Of a DNA stretch of 64,000 bases, positions 24,196 through 37,400 are shown one piece after another (positions within the stretch are counted from its first letter, which is position 1; every line of letters begins with the position of its first letter). The notes under the pieces are model-generated. The model was not told the DNA's origin. It worked only from the letters and a program-made list of their open reading frames with translations, and searched no databases. Source of the stretch: Meandrina meandrites (lineage: Eukaryota > Cnidaria > Anthozoa > Scleractinia > Meandrinidae); the NCBI GenBank assembly GCA_963693305.1, contig OY855914.1:10332903-10396902 (forward strand), written 5' to 3'. The position numbers and the translations under genes are program-made.

Positions 24196-25140
24196 TACGT
24201 TTCTTGTTTGACATTGGTTCCAGAGCTCTCGATTCGACAACCGCTCGAGCGCGTTCGCAAAAAATACGACTGTTTTGCAGTCTAATTACATCCTAGAGTT
24301 CTTTTTATAGTTTTAGTGTGGCCCGGACCATGTGAACGTACGGCAGTGAAGCAGATAAAATCATCTCCTCTTATTTCAGAAATTAAGCTTTATCTTTTAA
24401 CTCATTTCGACGATTTTTCCGCGAGCGCGTAAATCTTCCCGCCGGGGACCATTCTCGTTCCCAGAGGCCGCGATCCTTCAAGTATGCACCCGGGATCGAG
24501 ACCCTCGGGCTGCGTCTAACACCGGAAGTCCGCGAAACACGGACTCATTGTCAAATCTGATTAGCTGTAAAATACAGAGCGAGTACTCTGCGCATGCTCA
24601 AAAATTAGGACCGGTTGGAGTTCTCGATCCCATGCGCAGACCAAAAGGATCAGGCCTCTGGGGACGAGGATGTCCTGGGACGTTCTTCTAATGACATAAA
24701 TACTAGCAGTGTCACGTGTTCATATCTCCCATTTCCCGCCAAAAGGCATAACTCAGTACCACAACATTTTCAAAATAATGATTATCTATTTTGGTTCTAC
24801 CTTCTTAGGCCAATGTTTTTGAAGGCAGCGTTTCACAACGTAACTTGAGCCGGGCTGGGCTCGCGGTTCCTAAAAGGTTAGGATTAACGCGCGCTAGAGG
24901 ATGTACGGATTGTGTGATAAAAATGTATTGCAGCGTTCAAAGAGTTACTGTTAGTTTGAGTTCTTTAATGTGCGCCATGCATTAACTCTAGGGCAGTTTT
25001 TTTTTATTCCTCAAGATAAATAAGAGTGTTAGACGTTTTAGGAATTAAAATTAAAATAATGTTTGGTGTTTGATACTGATAAGGATTTCTGGACATACAT
25101 TATGCTATAAAAATTCGTCCTTGGTGCCGCTATAATTTAT

Positions 25141-25308
25141 ATTGATCGCTTGCAACCACGTGACAAGGCGGCCATGTTGGTGGTTAAAACAATAAAAAAC
25201 TTTTTCGCAGGATTTGTATGATAAAAAGAATTACTTCCCAGCGGAGGAAAACGCTTTGTTGTTGTTCCCCAGCATAGCTGCCGTGACGTCAGTTGCAAGC
25301 CAGCAATT
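25141..25308 (+). repeat. Dispersed 168-bp repeat, copy 1
   Basis: About 93% identical by eye to 47255-47422. Shared blocks include ATTGATCGCTTGCAACCACG, GGCGGCCATGTTGGTGGT, CCCAGCGGAGGAAAACGC and GCCGTGACGTCAGTTGCAAG. No terminal repeats or coding sequence are evident, so it may be part of a longer element. Confidence 0.85.
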
Positions 25309-27198
25309 GTTTTCTTTTCCTGGCCTCGGAGACAAGTTAGGATAATCAAATTAACAAAAAATGGGTCTATTGTAGTCTTTTATGTGTTTTGCTTATGCGG
25401 TTTCACGTGAGACCCACAACAAAGCAAATGTAAAAATGGTGCAGCAGACAGCGTGCAAAGAGGCGTTGTCGCAAAAAAAAATTGTGACGTATTTGTTACT
25501 GATTGGTCCAATCTTATTTTCCATATTCATGACCACGCATTTGCGAGGCGCTGTTTGTCATCAGGCAAGGACGTTTGCGGACGGGGTAAGATGTGAAGCG
25601 CTCCCTTCTTCACGACTGAAGGGCTTTCAAGAAGAAATATCGAAACGGTTTGGGAAACTCAGCCCCTCTACACCAGTTTTAGTCAATGGTCAGTATCAAC
25701 TTCTTGACATTTTACCTTCGAGCAATAATATTTCGTGCCGATTCCAACCATAACACGTGCGCTTGCTGTGTCGGTTTTGTGTCGAATCTCAAATTAGCGC
25801 CCTCGAGGCTTTAGCAACGACAGAGACTTAAATTAAACGCTAGTGCAAGAACAACCCGAGACGTTTAGTTTTTTAGCGTTTTGTAGTCGACAAGCGTTCT
25901 CCTTGCTTTCATGAAAACCGTCAAACTTTGTCTTGTGCTTGTCGGCGCGGATTCATGTTTAGCTGTATTTAACAATTCACTCGAGATCGATCCATTCCTT
26001 TAAAATTTAGTACACATTTGACTTTGTTTCTTACGCAACTCTTATATATTCTATTTTTAGAGGAAAAACGCCCGAAGTCAAGTCGACAAGAAGCTGCAAT
26101 ATGGAAAGGATTCAAGCAAGGAAATGTCTTAATTTGGAGGAAGCAGAGATAAGAATATCATGTGAGAATTTTTTTCACATTTAAATCTTTCCGATAAGAA
26201 ATGGCAGACTTGTAGGAAAATTGGATTTACATTTTATGCACTAAAACAGTTTAATTGTTTGGAGTTGACAGTTGAATTTGAGAGACATTCGAGCGGGGAA
26301 AAGGAAACATCGGTAAAATGTAAATTGATTCTGCCATGTTTGTTGGAAAGATTTTTGAGAACTTTGTCTGAACAAGTTTTCAAACTGTGAGGAGTTTTAT
26401 TCTTGAGCGTTCAAAACATTTTGTTGATGAAATTAAATTTATCGCTATTTTGCATGCTTTGCGTTTTTGTCAATTTTTATCGTTTTGATTTTTTTTAGTC
26501 ATTGAAACGGCTTTTGAAAATAAAATCGCTCAAGACTCCAAAACGATTTGAAAACATGTTGTTAGACAAACAACAAATATTGTGCAGTTTATGTTAAGGT
26601 GGCACTGCATGTTGAAATCAAGTCGAACGTTATTGCAATTGGCCTTTTCTAGCTATTAGCTACGTGATCATGTCAATCAAAACAAAATTGGCCAGGATAC
26701 AATTGGGAAAACAAGTTAACGCTGAATATTTTTAATTAATTTTTCTCAGTTGTCTTGGAAAAACGCTTCTACGGAGGCCCAGGTTCAGTTTAATGCAATT
26801 GTTTATTGAAGAGCAATGCCTCTTGTCGAAATCAGTACATGAACGTAGTGGACAAAAATCTTCATAAGCGTTGCCAAATGACATTCTTTTACTATCAACG
26901 TTATCACAATTCTTGGTTTTCATGTTACGTCATAAAATTCTGAAATCAAAATTTAATAGGCCTGCTAAACGTTGGATGTCACTTGGTGTAAGATAAATTA
27001 AAAATATATCTTTTTGCAAATTTTCAACTTGGTTGTGCCCTTCGTTTTAAAAACAGAGCATTTTGAATATTCGAGTTCTCCGCCGTATGCGATGTCAAGC
27101 TGAGTGCCGTGACAAAGTTGTTTTGATTCATTTTTTCCATTTTTGCAGGTTGAACATTCCCAATGTACTAAGTGTTGTTTATGTAAAAGTATAATAGA

Positions 27199-27381
27199 TC
27201 ATGAGCCAAAAGTAGTCGCTGTTAATATCAAAATTAAGTTCCAGATGTTTTCTCTGACATCACGGCGGCCATGTTTGTGTCCCTCGGAAGGACACAAATA
27301 CTGAGCTTTATAAATTTGCGTGGACAGTTTCGGCAAATAAGTCGCAAACGGTGCGCCGCACAGACCTGAGATTTGGACCAA
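27199..27381 (-). repeat. Dispersed repeat, minus copy (partner at 32757-32935)
   Basis: Read on the - strand it begins GGTCCAAATCTCAGGTCTGT and passes CACGCAAATTTATA. It then reaches AACATGGCCGCCGTGATG and GAAAACATCTGGAA, in the same order as the plus-strand sequence at 32757-32935. The apparent - strand frame is shared by both copies only as repeat similarity. Confidence 0.65.
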
Positions 27382-27711
27382 TGGTTTATCTATTTATCTT
27401 CTATAATATCTGAAATCCATAGCTTCTGTTGTTGAATTGTTTCGATTTTATTTTTTATTGCGTGACAGTGAAAACCACCAATAAAAACACAAATAACAGC
27501 TTAGATGAACCCCACGTAAAATTGAGTCTCTCGGTTTTCTGTCGCTGATTTACATTCTAGTAAACCTGGCCGTTTAACTAAATGTTTTTTGTTGGTGTGA
27601 AAGAAGTATAAGAGTTGTACGGACGACCGAGCGGTCTCCGAAGATTTCTCAGTTCCAGACTTTACGCTAGCTGAACCTATAAATATAATTTTTAGGTTCC
27701 GGTTCACTTAA

Positions 27712-28332
27712 AGGAGAAGTTCACTCCACAAAGGCCATTTATTTTCTTTACGCCAATAAAAAGTTTATACAAAAATATGTTATTCACCAAAATTTCAGCT
27801 TCCAACGAGCGCTAAATCCCTACGAAATCTTTCTTTAAAGTAGCCCAAAACTGAACGCCGCCATCTTGGAGCTAGTAATTATGCGTGACGTCAAAGAGCT
27901 CAGCCTGAAGTTTAGCGGGAAAATTTAAATACTCGAAACTCCTTGTTTCTTTGTAGTGGCTTTTGTTTGTCAAAATGCCTGTTTGTGCAGCTCCATGTTT
28001 CTCAAACAGAGCTCCAAGAGATACAAAAAAACCTTTCACCTTTCTTTCCTTTCAGACAGGCATTTTGACAAACAAAAGCCACTTCAAAGAAACAAGGAGT
28101 TTGAAGTATTTAAATTTTCCCGCTAAACAGGCTGAGCTCTTTGACGTCACGCATACATTACAAGCTCTAAGATGGAGGCGTTCAGTTGTCGAATTTTGGG
28201 CTACTTTAGAGAAAGATTTTGTTGGGATTTAGCGCTCGTTGGAAGCTGAAATTTTGGTGAATAACATATTTTTGTATAAACTTTTAATTGGCGTAAAGAA
28301 AATAAATGGCCATTCAGGAGTGAACTTCTCCT
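27712..28332. mobile_element. Foldback MITE (621 bp hairpin), TTAA-flanked, THAP-linked
   Basis: Two arms, 27712-27981 and 28057-28332, are inverted copies over their full length (about 90% by eye) around a 75-bp loop. Termini are AGGAGAAGTTCACTCC and its complement, with TTAA at 27708-27711 and 28333-28336. The arms carry GCCGCCATCTTGG and GTGACGTCA motifs. The loop starts with a THAP-like coding fragment, which points to descent from a THAP-transposase element with TTAA targets (Kolobok). Confidence 0.88.
27975..28055 (+). pseudogene. Start of a THAP zinc-finger exon inside the hairpin loop
   Basis: An ATG at 27975 opens MPVCAAPCFSNR, then KKPFTFLSFQ. THAP domains begin M-P-x-C-x(2-4)-C-x-N-R and have a F-x-F-P block about 20 residues later; both are visible. 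The frame then runs into the inverted arm, so the rest of the domain (C-x2-H pair) and any transposase are missing. The ATG itself lies at the arm edge and is mirrored in the right arm. It is a remnant and not a working gene. Confidence 0.65.
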
Positions 28333-28357
28333 TTAACAGCGGACTGCATATTAATAA

Positions 28358-28541
28358 TAGGCTATTTTCAGTTCTCTCTTTGCCTCATTTTCAAAACAAG
28401 TCCTTGTGCGAAACCATTCAAACGAAAATGAGTTTGATTTGCATGAAAATGGACTTGCAAGTGAAACTCATTTTCATATGAATGGTTTCGCACGAAGACT
28501 CGTTTTGACACAGAGGCAGAAGGTAACTCGGAAATGACCTA
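28358..28541. mobile_element. Palindromic MITE, TAGGCCATTTCCGAGTTAC family, copy 1
   Basis: Right end GGTAACTCGGAAATGACCTA is the complement of the left end of copy 2 at 45340. The inside is itself palindromic: TGCGAAACCATTCAAACG and AATGAGTTT face AAACTCATTTTCATATG and AATGGTTTCGCACG. No coding capacity. Confidence 0.75.
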
Positions 28542-28956
28542 TTCAAAATGCCTTCTTAAAAAAACAAAAAAACAAAAGACGCTACAGCTGGTACAATGTT
28601 AACGTTTATTCATCCTCTTCGTGAGGGCCACCTGCACACACGTCGAAGGTTATGTGAACGAAAATGGCCCATACGAGCAAGTTATAAAAGGTACGTCTGT
28701 TGAATTGTACTAGAAGTATGAATCAAAATTTTCTCGACTTGGCTGATAAATGAATGCTTCTTTGAAAACAAATTAGATATTGGGTGTCAATCCTTTTGAT
28801 CGATACAAATTTGTCAAGCATTCCAAGCTCAGGTGACCAAAGCTACTATAAGAGTTTGTTTGGATTCAAAAATTGGGTGTGATATCAGAGCTTGCATGGG
28901 TTGTTACTTGATTTGAAAATATCTTTTTTACCCTTTGAAAGTCTACAATAAGTATA

Positions 28957-28972
28957 CGTAATCGCATGAGGA

Positions 28973-29008
<36 letters not shown>

Positions 29009-29117
29009 TGAAGTTGCAGAAACAACCCGAATCACGCAGCGAGGAGGGCAATTTCTCCAACTTCTGAAAGCACAAGTGATATTAATCCTCAATTTTTACG
29101 AGGAAACATGCGATTAC
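28957..29117. mobile_element. Palindromic MITE, GTAATCGCAT ends
   Basis: CGTAATCGCATGAGGACGAG and AAGGATTAATATCACTTGTG face their inverted copies CACAAGTGATATTAATCCTC and ATGCGATTAC at 29080-29117. The loop is about 40 bp. It is non-coding. Confidence 0.75.
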
Positions 29118-31273
29118 TTGTTTATGACATAGAGGGCAATTTTTTTTAATATTGTTCAAGGGGCGAAGCTAAATTTAACTGGCGGAAAAGATATTCCTTC
29201 CTAAAATCGCACAGAGAAACGACAAGATCGAGCAAACGCTTTTTCCCAGAACAGTATGTGGCTCTTGGTCCACGAGTAAAAACTATAATCTAGAATATTT
29301 TCCTTGAATCAGCCCTTCTGATGCGCTCAGATACTCCTGGTATACATTTTTTGTTTCTTGCAACTTAAGTAAAATGTTTTTTTTTTGTAAAATTTCAGAA
29401 AAAGTGACCGTTGTCGTGGGTCCTTGTCCTTCATCTGCGAACATGTAAACAGCACGAAATATATTGTGAAACGCGATAATTTACGTAAGGGAATACCAAA
29501 TTTTAGCAATATTTTATTTTTTGGTTATTATCCTTGATATATTTAACCTACATTCTTGTTGAAGGTCGTTGTAAGGTGCGAGTATAAAATAGCCTGCATT
29601 TTTTTTTCTTTTTTGCTTTTTATATTATTTTTGAAACATTGTTCGACAGGACAGATGCAGTAACCATCTGTGCACTTGGTGCTTATCATTGTTATTCATC
29701 CACATAGATCATAGGGCGCGGACCAAGGACCCCCAAGCGAAAATGTTTGATAATTTCCAAAATGGGCTAAAATCGAAAATGTCAAACTCTGCAGCATATT
29801 TTTTTCACAACGGCTAAAAGCACTTTCTCCGCTGCGTTTTATGAACGCAATAGCTTTGTGGACTGCTGGTTACCAAACTCAACTTCGCAAACAGAAGAAA
29901 GGCTGAAACTTCTTCATGTGAAAGAATAAATAACAAATAATTTGACATTTTTCCGCACGCATTCTATTCAACGAGGAAATATTTAATCAAGTTCGGAAAA
30001 GTCGCAGACCAATTACCTTGCAGACATGGGTTTAAATCTTAACGTAAGTCATGAAAATAAAAGAAGAAAACAGCGTGCACTCAATGATTGAGGCAACAGA
30101 ACGAGTCACTTAGCTGGTTCTTAAAACGATAGATAATAGTTCACAACAATGCCCCTAACCCCGAAAAACAATAGAGGTAGTGTTTACAGCAGGCAAATGA
30201 ATATAGAGGTTCCAGAGAGGGAGTGTCTTACTGCATTTGGCAGAAGTGAAAGGAAGAGGTCAGTTTGCTGCCATGAATTAGTTTTTATCTTATGCAAGTT
30301 TTTATTGGAAATAATCTTCTGTTTCTTGCATGAATTAGTTTTTATCTGATACAAGTTTTTAATAGAAATAATCTTCTGTTTCTTGCATGGTATTCAGCTA
30401 AGGACGTTTCCTTACACCCGTTTTCCACTCCTTTTTCAATACATTGGATATGTTCGACGCGTCTGCCAGGAACAAGTGTGGACGTACAGAGTAGCGAGAA
30501 ATGGGGAGGGCCAGTTACGTTATAGCGCAGTCAGCAGAAGTAAATTTCATCGATTCATATAAGCACTTGGTAAAAGATGGCTCAACGGAAAAAGGTTATT
30601 CCCTCCTCCCAGGAGCCATTCGTAGATCGTTTAACACAACGCATGTATAAAGCATTAGCCTTTATGTATGTTTACGTCAGACTGGGTAGTTTCACCACCA
30701 AGCCTCGCTTTCGAAGTGCAAATTCGTGAACGAATTCCCAAAGCAGCAAAGATGAAAAGAATACTTGCATGAAAACTGTACGAAGATGGCGGAGGTTTGA
30801 GAATAATTATGCGTAAACGAGACTTGGTGGCGAATTTTGTCCATTATGCCGGCATTTCAATTACCAAAATATAATAAAAGGCCGCAAAAAAAATAGAGGA
30901 CAAGGTATTCAGCTTTGTGTATCGGTAGGTGGAGGAAATCTACAAATTTGCATGTTTGAGCGATCTTGAAATGTTTCTTAATTTTTCCCCTCGTTAGACC
31001 TTGTTCGGTAGCTTCAGTGTTACATGCTGTCCGGTTAAAGTTTTATTTTTGTCTAAAATTCAATAATTACCTTGTTTCAACATCTCTAAGGAAGAGAAAA
31101 CATATAAAAACCACATCGGGCATGTCGTTTTGTTATTCCTTTTGCTATTGAGTGCGTGCAGCAGCCCTACACTTCAACCCATACGAACTTTTGATGTCGT
31201 CGCGTCGGCTTCAAGTTTTTTTTTTTTTTTCGATAATTTTAATTGTAATAGCTGTCTATAATTCTCTGCAGGA
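29118..31273. other. Upstream region of the CUB gene
   Basis: No gene recognised. An AAGATGGCGGA motif lies near 30784. The promoter of the CUB gene should be in this part, but I see no convincing TATA box or initiator. Confidence 0.4.
30272..30385 (+). repeat. Tandem duplication of a 57-bp unit
   Basis: Two copies begin CATGAATTAGTTTTTATCT and end AATCTTCTGTTTCTTG, differing at about four positions. Confidence 0.9.
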
Positions 31274-31403
31274 ATGAAAGAAAGATCTTCTATAGCGTCT
31301 ATTGGTCTGACTATGGACAAAAAATACTTCAGAATAATGGCAGTGGCGTTCCTGGTCGTCATGTTTATGTGCAGTGAAAAACACGGCACACTCGCAACGC
31401 AAG
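31274..31403 (+). CDS. CUB gene exon 1, signal peptide
   Basis: ATG at 31274, second in-frame ATG at 31313. The second begins a classic leader (MDKKYFRIMAVAFLVVMFMC) that ends near a likely cleavage site before CSEKHGTLATQ. Donor CAAG|GTGAGC leaves phase 1, which fits every CUB exon pair. Confidence 0.8.
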
Positions 31404-34400
31404 GTGAGCGGTTTTAGTAGGTCAACTGCAGCAATTGATGTCGGTGACAGTGAAAAGTGGTAGGGGAGCAGAGATAGCACCTCACACCAATATACACCTG
31501 ATTGAAGAATCGTTGACAACCCATGACAAGCATAAATCATGATTGACACGACCCAAATCTTTGCCGGGAAATCCGAACAAAATAGTCGTCGTCTCTGACA
31601 GAATAAACATGATATAAGACAGGATGCATAGATCATGCTCTTAGGCTGTCAAAGAAAGAAAATATGTTGATTATCAAAAAAAGGAATATTACTAAGCTTA
31701 CCAATGCTGTCTACCCAGAATATCTTTGGGTCATATCATTCATGGCTTATGCTTTTCACATTTTTTATTAATTAGCATATTGCTTTAACCCTATTAAGAC
31801 CGGGCTTTTTTTTTTATCTTTTCAGACCGGGGAGGGGAAGGGCGGATTCCCGCCCCCATCAATAACTTCCAGAAATTTTAAGCAATCACAATGAAACTGA
31901 GAGGATATATAGTATGGCCGAAAATCTATCTTTTGATATACGTCACGTGTGGTGATTACGTCATATCACGTGACAACAGTTACGTCATGATGTCAAACAG
32001 CCACCATCTTGGATCCGCCATCTTGGATTTCAAAATGTTTCCAAAACAGTGAAAAAAACCTTTAAGACGTGAAAACAATTGAACTAAAGTTAATTTTCGT
32101 TGATGGGAACACAAAAATTACAAATCTGGGAAAACATGTCTGTCAAAATGACGTTGCCGTGGTAACGTCAAGTTCCCGACACAACAACCTATCCTAAAAA
32201 TTTATTTCCAGATAAATTTTAGATAAAGTCAAAGTTTGGCAGCATTTGGTTGAATCTTGAAAAAGTTATAAACGTTCAAACTCAGCGCGGGCGCTTTCCG
32301 CCCTCCCCGGTCTGGATAGGGTTAAAGTAAAATGGACTATAAAGTTAAACCTGGCCCCAGTGTGTGTAAACAGACTTGTGCTTTGCGTCCGATTCCAAAA
32401 ATATATTTTCGATAAGGATGTTAAAACTTGCTTAAAATGATTAATCTTTTCATTTTTTTGTTTAATAGAATGTGGTTCAGTTGTGAACAATACACTGATA
32501 AGTCCCGGATATCCAAATAACTATCCACCCAATGTGGATTGCAATTATTCTGTTCCTATTCCACAAGACATGGCCGTTAAGGTCACCTTTCATGAATTTG
32601 ACGTGGAGTATCATCCATCGTGCGAGTGAGTATTTAAGTAGCTAAGGTGCTCCTATTGCTGGTTTTCACTGTCAGGCCACAAAAAAGTAAATCCAAAACT
32701 ATTGAGTGAAAAAACTCAAGAATATTACAGGTTGTAGAAAATTATCAGATATTTTGTTTGTCCAAGTCTCGGGTTTGTACGGTACTCCGTACTCGAGTTA
32801 TCTGTCAAAATGTTCAACACAAATTTACAGAGCACTGTATGGAAACGCCATGTTGGTGCCCATGCAGTTGGGCACCAACACGGCGACCGGAAATCAATGA
32901 AAACATCTGGAATTCACTTCTGCTATAAAAGGCAGTTAGATCACTCTCATGAACAAGCAAACATTCACATAAACACTTCTCGCGAAACCTCAACTGTTCA
33001 GATTGTTAAAAATCACTAGATGAGGCATTTTTTTCAGCATACGTGACAGCCTTCGGGCGGCCATCTTGACGTCGTGTGGCGTGAAATTCCGAAATTCAAA
33101 ACGGTCTATCTTAAAGACGGCAGCTGCTATCGAGCTAAAAACCTCCAACAAGATATATATTAAGGATGTCTAATAGCCAGTGAAGGATAAAAATTCAGGG
33201 GTCTTGCGATTCTGGATTTTAGAATTTGGTGACGTCACCTGAAAACCAAGAATTCTGGTATCTAACTTCTATTTTTCTTATGAACTGAACTTAGGACATT
33301 GTTTATTGGCAGGACGTATAACTCTAGTGCTATGGTTACCTTGGCAAGAGAGTTAAAGAAGCCTAGGTTTATAAGAAAAATTTCACAGGTTGGGTTATCC
33401 TACCACTCGCGACAACTTTGTTTGCTTAGTAATCGTGCTTACCAAGCACATGGTTGATTTGGCTTAAATAGTTGTCCCGGCTAGGCGAGTCGAACAGGAG
33501 GAGATTCTGTCGTTGCCCTGCGCTGACCGCGGATCGCAGACCGTGGATCGCTGGCGCATGAATCAATTACCGCCAGAACGAACGGTGCGTGACAAGTGCG
33601 TGACAACCGCGAAATGAACATGTCGACATCACTGCTTCTGTTCATTGCTTGTCTCCTTGCGCTCAAACTTGTCCAGAGCGGAAAAAATGCTGCAGTGATA
33701 TGCGCTATATGCAAAAAAGGCTTCGGATCAAAGCCTCGCGTGCAAACTCGGCTGGCGCACAGTTTTCTAGACGACATAAAGCAATGCTTTGGATCAAACT
33801 TGGTCATGGATGGAGACAGCCGAATATGCAGCACGCGCAGGGCTGCGATAAGTAAATATAGGAAGACTGGAGAAACATTTGAACACGTAAGTACTCATAT
33901 TTATTAAAAAAAAAACCGTTACAATGAAGCATTTGGTAAAACAGACATTTAGGTACTACTGCAAAGTATCCCCACAACGGCATTTGAACAGCTAAACTGG
34001 CGCGTCGAGGACACATGTTTTGGAGAGGTAGTCCGGGCCCCAGATGGCCACACTCTCTTACCACCCGGGCTTTTTGAAGAAGTTTCCGAGAACATGGCAC
34101 AGCTTTCTAAACGTAAGAGTGTAGATGGTTAAATTACGCCTGCTTCTTTTGGTTCCCTTTTGCAAATAACGATTTACTGAAAAAGCCCTATCTTTCATTT
34201 GTTCTAGGATGTGATCTGAAAGAGGAGCTGTGGTTACTTAAAGCCGAGATGTACAAACGGTTTGCCACAGCAGGGGAGCGTCCCATCTACGACCCTGAGG
34301 AATTCCAAGAGCTGTGTGCTGATGCTGGGGCACCAACTATTTTTTTTACTATTCTGGGAGCCATGACAGATAGCAGGCACTCTGAAGATCGAATACAGGC

Positions 34401-37400
34401 GAACAAAAAACGGGCAGTGGCAATTATATATAAGCTATGTTATGGCCTAAGTCAAGTTTGCAACTGGCTCCAGACGGATCACGCACTTTTTTTAAAACAG
34501 TCAAACTTGAATCAGGACGGGATTGAACTGCAACATGTTTTGGGATCCACATGCTGCAGGCATACGGCCAACAGAATCTACAATGAAGTAGCTCAAAGAA
34601 CTGCAAAGAGACTTAATGATCTTGTCACAGAAGCGATTGCTAAGAAATACCAAATTGTACTTATTATTGATGATTACACCGCTATCCACAATATTAGAAG
34701 GCCGACTACTATTCAATCTTGTAATCCCAAATCTATGTGTACCATTCTCGTTAAGTTATTTAGGAACATCCTTGCCATACCAGCCTGTCCTGCAACTAAC
34801 TACCACTCTCTCAAAGCTTTGGATATTCCATCTGTAGTAAACTCTGTCTCTGGCCCTGCAGCAATGTACAAACTTTCTCAATCTTACTCTTCTATAATGC
34901 CTAGTTGGATCCACAGCTAGAAAGGCATCGCTTGTCATCACATCAATACTGCCAACATGACTCCGTCAGAACCATGCGTCAAATGCAGGATGTCCACTTG
35001 GTGGATTTTGTAGAGTTAACTCTTAAGAGCAAGGATGACTTTGATGCTGCATTTGACATTGTGCTCAGTACAAATCTTTTAGAATATCTGTATCTAAAGC
35101 ACTTCCTTCTTCTTCAACCTGGTGACTGGCCTGCACAATTCTACTCCAGACAAATCATCTATGAAACCCTTCAAAAATACTACAAACATGCTGAAGCATC
35201 CTCTGCATCACAATCTCAACCACAGTCCTCTTCTGCGACAGCTCACTCAGACCACAGCTACACTCTGTCCTATCACTCTGGACCTGAAAAAGAGAATGGA
35301 ACTGTCAACTCTGATCAACCTGCTATTCTTTCTTTAATGCCATGCATTGGACCTCTCCACATTTCACTCAATGGCCAGGAAACACTATTCGACGAATTTA
35401 GAGACTTTTTTGAAATCATCTATGTACACTAAACTATTTCCAAAGAGCAAACTTGCTAAGAACCCCAAGCCTTGGCGTATAAGCCTAATTTTGGAGGTAG
35501 TCTATGGTGGATGGCTCTATATCAGAGAGTCTGTTAGAGAAAAATTTATTGCCTTTAAGGATATAGAGTATCAAACCCTCCTAAATCTTTTGGATAATTA
35601 CTTGCCTCTGGTTCTATCTATTTACAGAGTAACCTTCAAGCTCAATAACTTCTCTGAATATTTCAATGCCATTGTTAGAATCTGGATCATGTTCTTGTGC
35701 CATCAAATTTAGATTTCAAAATAATCAAACAGAGTAGCCAAGATTTTGTATGCAAATGCATCAAATGTGAAGTGGGGGAAATATATTTATACATTTGACC
35801 CTGAAAACAGGGTATTGCTCCAATTTTGACAATAATCTCGATTTTTGTCAGTGATCAAAGAAGCAAAAATATAAATAAAACATATAGCACTCAAAGTCTT
35901 CCAAGAAATCTTATTGGATATATGTGTGAATGTTGCATAATGAAGGAAAATTATCATCAGGAATGTCAATAAATATGTCACAATTAGCTTGTCTAAGCCT
36001 GATCTTTAAATACCACTCGATGCCAGCGATTGTTGTTTACTTGAAATGTTTATATCAAGTGCACAGAATGAACATCAAAATCAATCATTGTACAGCAAGT
36101 CCAAGGCAGGTGAGACGGATTGCAAGATCAGTGAACTAGCTTGCCTTGGAGTAAAAGGGCATGGACAGATCTAAAGCATTTTAACATGATCCCGAATTTT
36201 ACTTATTTCCCTTGGACAACATCCGATACAAACATTCTTTTCTTGAAAAATTCCTGCCCATTTTTCGTTGGATATGCGTGTAGATTTTGAGTTAGACAAG
36301 CAGAAGTGTTTCCGTATCCCGAGGTTTACGGCGATGGAGGGTTTTCAAAGACAAAATTATTCACGAGTTCGTGTAATTGATGTGCATAATTCGACCAACG
36401 ATACAATATTCAAAGCATAGTTACTCACCTTTTGGCGTGTGTAAGCGAAAGCATGCCCCTGAGGCTTTATAGCGTGGTAGGGAACAACTGCCTCCTTGAT
36501 GGCAGCGGCCGCCATATTGACCAAAACCCTTTTCTCCTGAGAGCACTTCAAAGCAGTTTGCCATCGTTAAACCTCAAAACAATACGTCTACTAGCCATAG
36601 GTTTGATAAAGTCTAATGTAGCGTCCTCTATACAAAGTGATATAGCTCAGAAGCTGGTATCAAGAGGTAAAACTACGGCCATAAAAAGGTAAACATTCAC
36701 TTCTCTCGTGCGAAAAGTGGTCGCAACTGCGCGTGCGCAACCGCAGCTCCTCCTGTTGGCGAGTCGTCCATACATACCAGCTGGGGCTACCCTGGCGCTT
36801 GGGTAACCGACTGTAGGGTAACACTAGCTGCCTTGCAAACACGTCGTTTAAAAAAAAGAAGTGTGCGGCGCTAGGGTGACCCTGTTGCCCGGCGGGAGTT
36901 CTCCAATGAATTTTAAAATAAAGGTGTGCCGCGAAGGTTCTCAAACCCTTTAAAAATAACAAATGGCATTCCATTCAAGGGGAGAAGAAGTGTTATGTGA
37001 CTACCCCAAAAACGGCTCACTGCGCACGGCAAAGCTCAAATCGTTGTAAAATCGCTTTTCTGATACTTGAAGGGATAGTTTTTGTTTTTAGCAGGCCATA
37101 TATTTTCGTTTAGCTGGACGTTTATTTTAAGTGATATAATTTCGGAATCCTATCTAAGGATCACACAGGGAACACAATACCAAAAGGAGCAAAAATAATA
37201 CCCCATTTAAAGACCTAAAACTGAAAAATATACCCTATCCCACGGCACATACCTACATATATTTTAACTATGAAAACTGCGATAAAATATTTCTTCAAAG
37301 CATAGATTTCCGTTTAAACTTTGTACACTGACCTAGCGAATCAAGCACATAGTAAAAATGTAATAAAAAGAGGGGGTCATCGTGCTTGTTTGTTTGGCAC

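Larger units (their letters stand above)
24198..27707. other. Intergenic, dispersed repeats, no gene recognised
   Basis: Apart from the repeats listed separately, there are only short frames. The longest plus-strand one (25382-25753) contains a hydrophobic stretch (VTYLLLIGPILFSIF), but no domain and no convincing splice partner. Confidence 0.45.

Noticed and set aside
25137..25349. Similar minus-strand frames at 25137-25349 and 47221-47412
   Set aside because: Both fall in the 168-bp dispersed repeat; frame openness is incidental and there is no initiation or domain evidence.
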